From Gottfriedia acidiceleris (GTDB lineage Bacteria > Bacillota > Bacilli > Bacillales > Bacillaceae_G): DNA of 64,000 nt. The stretch spans positions 248,001 to 312,000 of the forward strand of contig NZ_NESS01000004.1 of the NCBI RefSeq assembly GCF_002128425.1. The letters are read 5' to 3'. Below are positions 38,756 to 46,892 of the stretch, in pieces. Made by a program: the position numbers and the translations under genes. The notes under the pieces were generated by a model, which was not told the DNA's origin, made no database searches, and saw only the letters and a program-made list of their open reading frames with translations. Every line of letters starts with the position of its first letter. The stretch's first letter is position 1.

Positions 38756-40426
38756 TTACATTTTTTCTGGTGCAGAAACTCCAACTAAAGCTAATGCATT
38801 TTGTAATGTAACTTGAACTGCTTTCATTAAAGCTAGTCTAGCTTTTGATTTTTCAACATTTTCAGCATCTAGCACTTTTTCTGCATTATAGAAGCTGTGG
38901 AATGTACCCGCTAATTCAAACACATAGTTTGTAATATGATGAGGAGTACGTTTTGAAGCAGCTAATGAAACCGCTGCTGGGAATTCTCCTAATTTCTTTA
39001 ATAACTCATATTCTTTTTCAGAAGAAACAAGGCTGTAATCTGCTTCTCCATTATAAACCATACCCATTTCTTCACCTTGACGAAGAATACTACATACACG
39101 AGCGTGAGCGTATTGTGAATAATACACAGGGTTTTCATTTGATTTAGAAACAGCTAAGTCCATATCAAAGTCTAAATGTGAGTCACAGCCACGCATTGCA
39201 AAGAAGTAACGTGTCGCATCGATACCTACTTCTTCCATTAGATCACGTAACGTTACAGCTTTACCTGTACGTTTACTCATTTTTACTTTTTGACCGTCTT
39301 GATATAACTGAACCATTTGGATAATTTCTACTTCTAGCGTATCCGCATTATATCCCAACGCTTGAATTGCTGCTTTCATTCGAGGAATGTATCCATGATG
39401 GTCAGCTCCAAGAATATCAATTAATTTATCTGCTCCGCGACTAAGTTTGTCTCGGTGATAAGCAATATCAGGAGTTAAATAAGTATAAGAGCCATCACTT
39501 TTAATTAGTACACGGTTTTTGTCATCTCCATATGTTGTAGAACGGAACCAAGTTGCGCCTTCCTCTTCATATGTTTCGCCACGTTGATTTAAATCATCAA
39601 GCGCTTCTAACACTTTGCCATTTTCATATAATGAAGTTTCTGAGTACCACACATCAAAGTCTACTCTGAAATTACGTAGATCACGTTGCAGTTTTTCCAT
39701 TTCTAATTTTAAACCATACTCACGGAAGAATTTGTAGCGAGTATCTTCTGGTTCATTCATATAACGGTCACCGAATTCAGCAGCTAATGTTTTACCAATC
39801 TCAATAATGTCTGCACCATGGTAACCATCTGCAGGCATTTCTTTATCCATTCCAAGAGCTTGCATATAACGAGCTTCTACTGATAATGCTAAATTATTAA
39901 TTTGGTTTCCAGCATCATTAATATAATATTCACGAGTTACTTCATAACCTGCTTTGTCTAAAATATTACATAGTGAATCTCCAAACGCTGCTCCACGAGC
40001 ATGACCTAAATGTAAATCTCCAGTCGGATTCGCTGAAACAAACTCAACTAAAATCTTTTCACCGTTACCAAAGTTTGTTTGACCATATTCATTTCCTGAT
40101 TTTATAATTGCTGGGATTAGATCAGTTAGGTAACTATTATCCATATAAAAATTGATGAAACCTGGTCCAGCAATTTCTACTTTTTGAATACTTGCCTTAC
40201 TTTGGTCAAAAGCATTAATTAACTCCTCTGCAATCATTCTAGGAGCCTTTTTAGCAACACGTGCTAATTGCATCGCCATATTTGTTGAAAAATCTCCATG
40301 CGCTTTATCTTTTGGAGTTTCTAATACGACTTGTGGTAATTGTTCCTCCGTTGCTAATCCTGCTTTTAATACAGCAGCTTCGATTTCATTTTTTAAACGA
40401 CTTTTTACTTGTTCTAATGTATTCAT
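38756..40426 (-). CDS. argS: Arginyl-tRNA synthetase
   Basis: 556 residues, class I synthetase. N-terminal Add-1 domain (1-110), HIGH motif as [16 protein letters not shown] as [13 protein letters not shown], and the DALR anticodon domain at the C-terminus (from about 440). The ATG overlaps the ywiB stop (ATGA), with AAGGAGG upstream, so the two are coupled. Same pairing as B. subtilis. Confidence 0.97.
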   Translation of the reverse strand: MNTLEQVKSRLKNEIEAAVLKAGLATEEQLPQVVLETPKDKAHGDFSTNMAMQLARVAKKAPRMIAEELINAFDQSKASIQKVEIAGPGFINFYMDNSYLTDLIPAIIKSGNEYGQTNFGNGEKILVEFVSANPTGDLHLGHARGAAFGDSLCNILDKAGYEVTREYYINDAGNQINNLALSVEARYMQALGMDKEMPADGYHGADIIEIGKTLAAEFGDRYMNEPEDTRYKFFREYGLKLEMEKLQRDLRNFRVDFDVWYSETSLYENGKVLEALDDLNQRGETYEEEGATWFRSTTYGDDKNRVLIKSDGSYTYLTPDIAYHRDKLSRGADKLIDILGADHHGYIPRMKAAIQALGYNADTLEVEIIQMVQLYQDGQKVKMSKRTGKAVTLRDLMEEVGIDATRYFFAMRGCDSHLDFDMDLAVSKSNENPVYYSQYAHARVCSILRQGEEMGMVYNGEADYSLVSSEKEYELLKKLGEFPAAVSLAASKRTPHHITNYVFELAGTFHSFYNAEKVLDAENVEKSKARLALMKAVQVTLQNALALVGVSAPEKM

Positions 40427-40860
40427 ATCGTTGCCTCCTTAATTGATACTGTAATGTTATACGACCCTGCATTTTCATCTCCTACGAATAACTTATATCC
40501 TAATTGAAGTACTCCTTTTAGAGGTCCTTCTGATACTAGAAATTGTAGTTTTTTTGTATAAGCCTTAGTTTGAAATACTCCTAATTCATTAGAGAAAGTA
40601 CCTTCAGTTGTTTCATTTACTCGGTATTGATGGCGCATCATAACTCCGCCGTTACGAATAATTGTTACTTCCCCTTTACCTATTTTCATAGTAGCCTTTA
40701 CTTTTCGATCTTCGTGATTTTCATCAAATAATAAATATGAAACATCATCTTTTTTATAGTATAGGCCATTTGCTTGAAAACTGATTTTATCACGCCCGTG
40801 TGGATCTTTTATCAAAGTCTCAAAATCAATTGAGACGGGTATGCCTTGTTGTCCTTTCAC
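40423..40860 (-). CDS. ywiB: YwiB, DUF1934 family
   Basis: 145 residues forming a mostly beta, calycin-like barrel ([36 protein letters not shown]). Function unknown, almost always upstream of argS. The start is a GTG at 40860 after AAGGA at 9 nt. Confidence 0.85.
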   Translation of the reverse strand: MKGQQGIPVSIDFETLIKDPHGRDKISFQANGLYYKKDDVSYLLFDENHEDRKVKATMKIGKGEVTIIRNGGVMMRHQYRVNETTEGTFSNELGVFQTKAYTKKLQFLVSEGPLKGVLQLGYKLFVGDENAGSYNITVSIKEATI

Positions 40861-41228
40861 TTTTACACGTCCTTTTCTCCCAATGAACGTAACGAATCAC
40901 ATCCAAAAATCATCTTTTCCCATTTTAGCATAATCTAATAAAAAAAATAAAATAGGTAAGAAAAAAGTTGTGAAAAATATTCATTAAAATGAACGAAATT
41001 ATAAGTCTATCTCAAAAGTCGGTATTCCCTCTTGGTTTAAAACGGGGTTCATAGTGGTTTTTTTGACTTATTGTACATAGTTTTGTTTTTTATAATGATG
41101 ACTTCTATTCATAAAATTTTTGGGAGCGATTTAAGGTGAGAGTTCATGTAAATTGAGAAGATTATTGTTTTCAATTGAAAACTGTTTGTGAGACAATAAA
41201 GAACATATGATAATTAAAAGGGGACTTT
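40861..41228. other. Gap between ywiB and the small membrane protein
   Basis: No gene. Contains a plus-strand promoter candidate TTATTG (41068-41073), 17-bp spacer, TATAAT (41091-41096), and a second candidate TTGTGA-N17-GATAAT just before the small gene. No riboswitch recognised. Confidence 0.45.
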
Positions 41229-41483
41229 ATGAAAACAATCGCACAACAATCTTCAAGCAAACTATTTTTCATTGGATTAGGCATTGGAATCATTTCATTA
41301 TCGAGTATTTTCCTCATTTATTTGTACGCCTTTTTCGTGCCATTCGTTGTGGGACTCATCTTGTGGTTCATTTTCAAACGAAAAGCAATCATGTTCGGCA
41401 GTTTTACAGCTGCACTAATCGGATTACTCGCACTTATCGGATTCATCGTTTATCTGATGATGTTCGGTCATTTCGGACCATGA
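41229..41483 (+). CDS. Small hydrophobic membrane protein, unknown
   Basis: 84 residues. Two to three membrane segments (about 11-48, with a break near 30, and 54-78) and a KRK loop at 50-52 (FIFKRKAIMFG). Not recognised. AAAAGGGGAC precedes the ATG and a good terminator follows, so it is a self-contained gene. Codon choice (ttcggc, ctcgcac, atcgga) is GC-richer than the neighbours, which may mean recent acquisition. A second frame (41207-41548) overlaps it, but the binding site and hydrophobic pattern favour this one. Confidence 0.7.
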   Translation: MKTIAQQSSSKLFFIGLGIGIISLSSIFLIYLYAFFVPFVVGLILWFIFKRKAIMFGSFTAALIGLLALIGFIVYLMMFGHFGP

Positions 41484-41484
41484 C

Positions 41485-41515
41485 AAACAGCCTCGAAAAC
41501 GGCTGTTTTTTGTTT
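41485..41515 (+). terminator. Terminator of the small membrane protein gene
   Basis: AACAGCC/GGCTGTT stem with 8-nt loop, then TTTTTTG. Confidence 0.88.
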
Positions 41516-41548
41516 GTTCATATCGTCCTATCACTACACTCAAAATAA

Positions 41549-41585
41549 AAAACCCGCCAGGAATACGTAATTCCAAGCGGGCTTT
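41549..41585 (-). terminator. MFS gene terminator
   Basis: AGCCCGC-TTGGAATTACGTATTCC-GGCGGGTT stem followed by TTTTTTATTTT on the minus strand. Confidence 0.9.
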
Positions 41586-41611
41586 CACTAATTGAGAAGT
41601 ACACCATATAA

Positions 41612-42838
41612 TTAATGTGCAGACTCTGCTTTATCAATATGAATTAAATGCTTTTTATTAATAAATAAGAAAAGTACCGATAGTAATACAAAACATCCAC
41701 CTACATAGAAAGGTACATGTGGATTATACCATTCAGCAAGTTTACCAGCTAGATAAGGAGCAATTGCTCCACCAAGAAAACGTAAAAAGCTATATGCAGC
41801 TGATGCAGTTGAACGTTCAACTGGTGCTGCTTGCATTACTGCTGTCGTAATTAATGTATTATTATTACCTAAAAATGCACCAGCAATTATTACACAGACG
41901 ATAATGACACTATTTGTTTCTGTTCCAATTCCCATAACGATCAGTGTAATAGCAAAAAGTGTTAACATAGCATACATCGATTTAAGTGTACCGAATTTCT
42001 TTTGTAATTTTGGTGCCATAAATACAGATGTAATTGCTAATAAAAGTCCCCAACCTAAGAAAACGAATCCTAAACCATGTTCCTTTAATCCCATAAAAAA
42101 TGGTGAGAATGCTAATAAAGTAAAGAATCCAAAGTTATATAAAAATGCTGTAATACCTAATGTTAATAATGATCTATGTTTAAGAGCACGGAATGGATCA
42201 AGGAACGATGTTCTTTTAGTATTTTGTGTTATAGGTGTTTTTGGCATCATAAATGATAGAGATAAAAATGCAATTACCATTAAGCAAGCCACGCCGAAAA
42301 ACGGACCTCTCCAAGAGATTGAACCTAATTCTCCACCTAAAAGCGGACCAACTGATATACCAAGACCAATCGCAGTTTCGTATAAAATAATTGATTGTGC
42401 AACACCTGATCTAGATAATGAAACAATTGCAGATAATGCAGTCGCAACGAATAGCGCGTTACCTAAACCCCAGCCTCCACGTAACCATACTAATTCCCAT
42501 ATACTGCTTGAATTTCCTCCAAGACCTGCGAAAACTGCAATAATTAGTATTCCTAAAAGTAGCGTCCATTTAATTCCGATACGTGAAGAGATAAAACCTG
42601 TTATTAACATCGCGATTGCCATTACTAAATTGTAACTTGTAAAAAGAAGCGTTACATCACTTTTAGAAGCATGCATCTTTTCAGCGATTGCTGGTAAAAT
42701 TGGGTCAACTAAACCAATTCCCATGAATGCGATAATACATGCAAATCCAACAGCCCATATAGCTTTTGGTTGATTCAAAAGACCTGACTTTTGATTTACA
42801 TTTGTCTTTTGATTTTTACCTTTTGCCAAGTTTGACAT
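41612..42838 (-). CDS. MFS drug/metabolite transporter (DHA1-type)
   Basis: 408 residues, twelve predicted membrane helices. GFISSRIGIKWTLLLG is the loop 2-3 motif A; LGISVGPLLGGELG is the proton-antiport motif C of drug exporters. Efflux of a hydrophobic compound is likely; substrate unknown. Downstream of and cotranscribed with a MerR-type regulator (23-bp gap), which suggests an inducible multidrug export pair. Confidence 0.88.
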   Translation of the reverse strand: MSNLAKGKNQKTNVNQKSGLLNQPKAIWAVGFACIIAFMGIGLVDPILPAIAEKMHASKSDVTLLFTSYNLVMAIAMLITGFISSRIGIKWTLLLGILIIAVFAGLGGNSSSIWELVWLRGGWGLGNALFVATALSAIVSLSRSGVAQSIILYETAIGLGISVGPLLGGELGSISWRGPFFGVACLMVIAFLSLSFMMPKTPITQNTKRTSFLDPFRALKHRSLLTLGITAFLYNFGFFTLLAFSPFFMGLKEHGLGFVFLGWGLLLAITSVFMAPKLQKKFGTLKSMYAMLTLFAITLIVMGIGTETNSVIIVCVIIAGAFLGNNNTLITTAVMQAAPVERSTASAAYSFLRFLGGAIAPYLAGKLAEWYNPHVPFYVGGCFVLLSVLFLFINKKHLIHIDKAESAH

Positions 42839-42861
42839 ATTTCATCCATCTCCCATTTTAT

Positions 42862-43284
42862 TTATTGTTCTAATGCTTTTCGCACCCTCTGATACATCTC
42901 ATTCATTTCATCTCGAATATCGTTCATTTTTTTAAGCTTTTCATCAATCATTTTTAATTGTTGAGCGAGTACTTCTTCAGCTCCTAATAGACTATTCTTT
43001 CTTTCATCTTCATTCATCTTTTCCTTGTTTTCCCTATATTGCAATCGGAATTCTTCAAACGCCTCACTAATTGCCATATACTCCTGAACCTCCTGCAAAG
43101 AAAAACCAAGAACATCACGAACATTCATTATTTTCTTCAGTCGTTCGATATGCGAGTCTGAATAAAGCCTAAATCCTCCTTCACTTCTTTCAGGTGGGGA
43201 GATTAATCCGATTTCTTCATAGTAACGAATCGATCGCTTTGTTAATCCACATTCCTTCGCTACTTCATCTATTTTATATAGCAA
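42862..43284 (-). CDS. MerR-family transcriptional regulator
   Basis: 140 residues. Winged HTH at the N-terminus (YKIDEVAKECGLTKRSIRYYE, then GLISPPERSEGGFRLYSD) and a long dimerisation helix (about 75-130). No cysteine pair for metals, so it probably senses an organic ligand, perhaps one exported by the adjacent MFS pump. The start is a TTG at 43284, seven nt after AAAGGAGG; a TTG upstream lies before the binding site. Confidence 0.88.
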   Translation of the reverse strand: MLYKIDEVAKECGLTKRSIRYYEEIGLISPPERSEGGFRLYSDSHIERLKKIMNVRDVLGFSLQEVQEYMAISEAFEEFRLQYRENKEKMNEDERKNSLLGAEEVLAQQLKMIDEKLKKMNDIRDEMNEMYQRVRKALEQ

Positions 43285-43353
43285 ATCACTTCCTCCTTTC
43301 AAAATGAATTTATATTTTAAATTTTTATCACTTATCTATCTTACTCCTAATAT

Positions 43354-43374
43354 ATCGTTAACGTCAACGTTAAC
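43354..43374. promoter_or_regulatory. MerR-type palindromic operator
   Basis: GTTAACGTCAACGTTAAC (43357-43374), an almost perfect 18-bp palindrome, directly upstream of a TATATT -10 candidate on the minus strand. MerR regulators bind such palindromes in long promoter spacers. Confidence 0.65.
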
Positions 43375-43463
43375 TTTGTACATTCTTCTATTTTTATCTT
43401 TCTACAAAATTATCGTTTTACTATAAAAACTGTACAAATAATCATATTGTTACCAAACACAAA

Positions 43464-43507
43464 AACCCGAAAGATAAATACGGCTTTAGCGTATTTTCTT
43501 TCGGGTT
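43464..43507 (-). terminator. PepSY gene terminator
   Basis: AACCCGAAAGA/TCTTTCGGGTT with inner AAATACG/CGTATTT pairs, then TTTTTG on the minus strand. Confidence 0.9.
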
Positions 43508-43558
43508 CTAGCAAATTATTTAACCGACATAGTTAATTCATATAAAATTTCGTTCATC

Positions 43559-44677
43559 TTACGCTGTTTGTTGTAATTTTCTTCTCACTTTATTAGCTTT
43601 ATTTCTTCGTTTTAACGCCCACATTGTAATTCCAGTTATTCCTAATCCAAGTGGAGCTATTCCAACTAGGGCATAAACTATTTTTACAAACACCCCGCCA
43701 AAAGTTCCTCTATGTAAACTTTCTCGCCAAACAAAAAATTTGTCATAGGCTGTTTCAGTTTTTTTCGAAAAAGTTCCTAAATGCTTTCCAGAAAATTGAT
43801 CGAAGAATTCAGTTGTATTTCCTTTACCTTCAGGATCGTAGCTACCATCACTTAATTGTGCTTCTATAACACCATCTTTTTCTGTTGGTAGTCTCAACTT
43901 GTATAACTCACCTTCTGGGTGTAATTTATTAATTTGGGCAACTATAGCATCTAGTCCAATTTGTTGTTTACCATTATCAACTGATTTAAGTTCTTCAGGA
44001 TAATTCGATGTAAATTTCAATTTCAAAGTTTCTTCAATCTTTTCTTGGAAAGGAAATAGCATTCCTGTTATTGCTACAACAAGTAAAAATGGTAAGGTAA
44101 TAACCCCTATGAAATTATGTAATGATAGATTTTTTGCCATTTGGCTTTTATTCCATTTAATTTTTAAGCTTTTAAACATTCTTTTAATGCCTGGATACCA
44201 TAAATAAATACCTGTAATAAGAATTAAAATAAATGCAATTGCAACGATACCTATAATTGTTTCACCAATCTCATCTAACAATAAATGTGTGTGTAACTCT
44301 TTAACAAAAGAAACGATTGATTTCTCCCTATCAAAATTACCTAATAATTTACCATTGCTAGGATCTACATATGCGTCAATTTCATTATGTCCTTTTGACA
44401 TACTTGCATGATATACATCTGTTAACTTTGAAGGCACATCCATCCTCGAAATTTGAAAACCTTTGTAATGTTCAAGAAAAATCTTTTCTGCTTCTTTAAT
44501 TCCAACATTTCTTTCACTACTTGCAGGTTTAAAATACTGCGGATTTAATATATGCTCAATCTGATTCCCAAACACCAATACACTACCTGTTGCACAAACA
44601 GCAATAATAAAAAGTCCAAAAACTAAGCTGCACACCAAATGTAGTGTCAAAATAAATTTCCTTACCCCTTTTTTCAT
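43559..44677 (-). CDS. PepSY-associated membrane protein (iron-regulated)
   Basis: 372 residues. Four membrane helices (about 10-35, 140-165, 190-212, 330-352) with PepSY domains between. Typical phrases: LTLHLVCSLVFGLFIIAVCATGS (cut here for length in part), HTHLLLDEIGETIIGI and HNFIGVITLPFLL. Relatives (PiuB, FoxB-like) serve ferric-siderophore reduction or iron uptake. ATG at 44677 after GGGGG. A 19-bp Fur box lies 50 bp upstream, which fits iron repression. Confidence 0.85.
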   Translation of the reverse strand: MKKGVRKFILTLHLVCSLVFGLFIIAVCATGSVLVFGNQIEHILNPQYFKPASSERNVGIKEAEKIFLEHYKGFQISRMDVPSKLTDVYHASMSKGHNEIDAYVDPSNGKLLGNFDREKSIVSFVKELHTHLLLDEIGETIIGIVAIAFILILITGIYLWYPGIKRMFKSLKIKWNKSQMAKNLSLHNFIGVITLPFLLVVAITGMLFPFQEKIEETLKLKFTSNYPEELKSVDNGKQQIGLDAIVAQINKLHPEGELYKLRLPTEKDGVIEAQLSDGSYDPEGKGNTTEFFDQFSGKHLGTFSKKTETAYDKFFVWRESLHRGTFGGVFVKIVYALVGIAPLGLGITGITMWALKRRNKANKVRRKLQQTA

Positions 44678-44726
44678 TTTCATCTTCCCCCATAATATGA
44701 TAACAATAATCGTTCTCAATTATAAA

Positions 44727-44745
44727 GGTAATGATTATCATTATC
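44727..44745. promoter_or_regulatory. Fur box upstream of the PepSY gene
   Basis: GGTAATGATTATCATTATC, close to the 19-bp Fur consensus GATAATGATWATCATTATC. A weaker overlapping repeat lies at 44699-44722. Confidence 0.85.
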
Positions 44746-44816
44746 AATAACATTTTTACATTTTTAGTAAATTTTTATTAAGTGACTTCAAGTTTTTCAA
44801 TTTCAAACTAAAATAA

Positions 44817-44858
44817 AAAAGGCGACTCTTCGTTCTTATGAACGAAAAATCGCCTTTT
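44817..44858 (-). terminator. speB terminator
   Basis: AAAAGGCGA/TCGCCTTTT outer stem and TTCGTTC/GAACGAA inner stem. Confidence 0.88.
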
Positions 44859-44868
44859 ATAAATCTTA

Positions 44869-45741
44869 TTATTTTACCCAACCTAATAAGATTTCACGTA
44901 TAAACTTACTTGCTGCTACTTGAGTTTGCTCTGCATGATCGTAAACTGGAGCTACTTCTACTAAGTCTGCCCCAACAACATTTATATCACTGTTTGCGAT
45001 TGCTAAAATGCTATCAAGCATTTCTTTTGAAGTAATACCTCCTGCTTCAAGAGTTCCTGTTCCAGGTGCATGTGCAGGATCTAATACATCGATATCAATC
45101 GTTACATATACTGGACGTCCAGCAAGAGTTGGAAGTACTTTCTTTAACGGCTCAAGCACTTCGAATTTGAATAAATTCATTCCAACTTCTTTAGCCCATT
45201 CAAATTCTTCCTTCATTCCAGAACGGATTCCAAATGAATAAACATTTTTTGGTCCAATTAAATCACAAACTTTTTTAATTGGTGTTGAGTGAGATAATGG
45301 CTCACCTTCATATGAATCACGTAAATCAGTATGAGCATCAAAATGAATAATTGCTAAATCTGGGTATTTCTTATACATAGCTTTCATTACTGGCCATGAT
45401 ACAAGATGCTCTCCACCCATTCCTAGAGGGAATTTACCTTGAGCTAATAAGCCGTCAATATAATCTTCAATCATATCAAGGCTTCTTTGAGCATTACCGA
45501 ATGGTAATGGAATATCCCCTGCATCGAAATATTTAACTTCTTCTAGTTCTTTATCTTGATACGGACTATATTCTTCTAGTCCAATTGAAACTTCACGAAT
45601 ACGTGCAGGACCAAAACGAGAGCCTGGTCTGAAACTTACAGTCCAATCCATAGGCATACCGTAAATAACTGCTTTACTTTCTTCAAAGCTTGGATGACTC
45701 TTTATGAATACATTTCCAGAATAAGCTTCATCAAAACGCAT
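44869..45741 (-). CDS. speB: Agmatinase
   Basis: 290 residues, ureohydrolase family. Hydrolyses agmatine to putrescine and urea with two Mn2+. Metal motifs: MGGEHLVSWP, IHFDAHTDLRDSYEGE and TIDIDVLDPAHAPGTGTLE. AAGGGGG precedes the ATG. Starts 12 bp after speE, forming the polyamine operon speE-speB. Confidence 0.96.
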   Translation of the reverse strand: MRFDEAYSGNVFIKSHPSFEESKAVIYGMPMDWTVSFRPGSRFGPARIREVSIGLEEYSPYQDKELEEVKYFDAGDIPLPFGNAQRSLDMIEDYIDGLLAQGKFPLGMGGEHLVSWPVMKAMYKKYPDLAIIHFDAHTDLRDSYEGEPLSHSTPIKKVCDLIGPKNVYSFGIRSGMKEEFEWAKEVGMNLFKFEVLEPLKKVLPTLAGRPVYVTIDIDVLDPAHAPGTGTLEAGGITSKEMLDSILAIANSDINVVGADLVEVAPVYDHAEQTQVAASKFIREILLGWVK

Positions 45742-45753
45742 AATAAAGCCCCC

Positions 45754-46581
45754 TTATTTAGTAAGATCAGCTACAAATTTTGGTAATACGAACGCTGCTT
45801 TGTGTAGCTCTTTTGTATAATATTTTGTCTCAATATCGAAGAAACGATTCTCTTCTACTTCAAGAGGATCATGTTTTTTCGAACCGATTGTAAATGTCCA
45901 CATTCCACTTGGATATGTAGGAATATTTGCAATGTATAAACGAGTAATTGGGAAGATTTCTCTTACATCACGTTGAACTTGTGTGATTAACTCAGGTGTA
46001 AACCATGGGTTGTCCGTTTGAGCTACAAAAATACCGTCTTCTTTTAACGCTTTTGAGATACCAGCATAGAAGCCTTTTGTAAATAAGTTAACTGCAGGAC
46101 CAACAGGTTCAGTTGAGTCTACCATAATTACATCATACACATTTTCACTATTTGCAATATGCATAAATCCATCGTCTACTTTTACTTCTACACGTGGGTC
46201 TTCTAATTTCCCTGCAATTTCAGGTAAGTATATTTTAGAGTACTCAATTACTTTTCCATCGATTTCAACTAGAGTTGCTTTCTTTACGCTTGGGTGTTTT
46301 AGTACTTCGCGAATAACACCACCGTCACCACCACCTACAACTAATACATTTTCAGGATTTGGGTGTGTGAATAAAGGTACATGCGCAACCATTTCGTGGT
46401 AAACGAACTCATCTTTTTGAGTTGTCATAACCATTCCATCTAAAATAAGCATGTTTCCGAACTCTTCTGTCTCTACCATGTCAAGCTTTTGAAACTCAGT
46501 TTGCTCTGTATGTAAAGTTTTATTAATTTTAGCAGTAATTCCAAAGTTTTTTGTTTGTTTTTCAGTAAACCATAATTCCAT
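45754..46581 (-). CDS. speE: Spermidine synthase
   Basis: 275 residues. Transfers aminopropyl from decarboxylated SAM to putrescine. SAM-like motif [16 protein letters not shown], acidic [12 protein letters not shown], catalytic region [12 protein letters not shown] and QTDNPWF. First gene of speE-speB; a hairpin-forming leader lies upstream. Confidence 0.97.
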   Translation of the reverse strand: MELWFTEKQTKNFGITAKINKTLHTEQTEFQKLDMVETEEFGNMLILDGMVMTTQKDEFVYHEMVAHVPLFTHPNPENVLVVGGGDGGVIREVLKHPSVKKATLVEIDGKVIEYSKIYLPEIAGKLEDPRVEVKVDDGFMHIANSENVYDVIMVDSTEPVGPAVNLFTKGFYAGISKALKEDGIFVAQTDNPWFTPELITQVQRDVREIFPITRLYIANIPTYPSGMWTFTIGSKKHDPLEVEENRFFDIETKYYTKELHKAAFVLPKFVADLTK

Positions 46582-46617
46582 TTAAAGCATCTACCCTTCT
46601 TTATCAAGATTTAGTCT

Positions 46618-46678
46618 GAAACACGTTTTGTCCAGTTTCGGAGCTGACTATGGCGCCTCCACTTTTCGAATGTGTTTC
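46618..46678 (-). repeat. Inverted repeat in the speE leader region
   Basis: GAAACAC/GTGTTTC ends close a 61-nt element that also contains AGTGGAGGCGCC. The remainder of 46582-46892 is AT-rich and carries the pbpG promoter; no gene seen. Confidence 0.5.
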
Positions 46679-46845
46679 GTATTATCCCCACTCTTCCTAA
46701 TTCCTATCGGATTTGTGTTGTTACAACAATTTTTTGCCGTACAAAAGAAAAGTATAGAGTAATTTTTGTGAAATGCAAGATTTTTAAAGCTAAATTATTT
46801 GATATTTTTTACTACGGTAATTTGAATAAAATTTCTCTTAATCTA

Positions 46846-46874
46846 CCATACTAGTATTAAATTAGAGAAACATA
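46846..46874 (+). promoter_or_regulatory. Candidate sigma-F/G promoter of pbpG
   Basis: CCATA, 14-bp spacer, GAGAAACATA (8 of 10 to GGNRANANTR). pbpG is a sigma-F gene in B. subtilis. Confidence 0.4.
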
Positions 46875-46892
46875 TCGAGAGGAGGATACTTT

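Noticed and set aside
41207-41548. A 113-codon frame overlapping the small membrane protein gene.
   Set aside because: It has no binding site, runs through the terminator and has an unnatural composition rich in His, Arg and Phe.
41904-42635. A 243-codon open frame on the plus strand.
   Set aside because: It lies wholly antisense to the MFS gene, whose product has clear transporter motifs; the frame is a codon-bias shadow.
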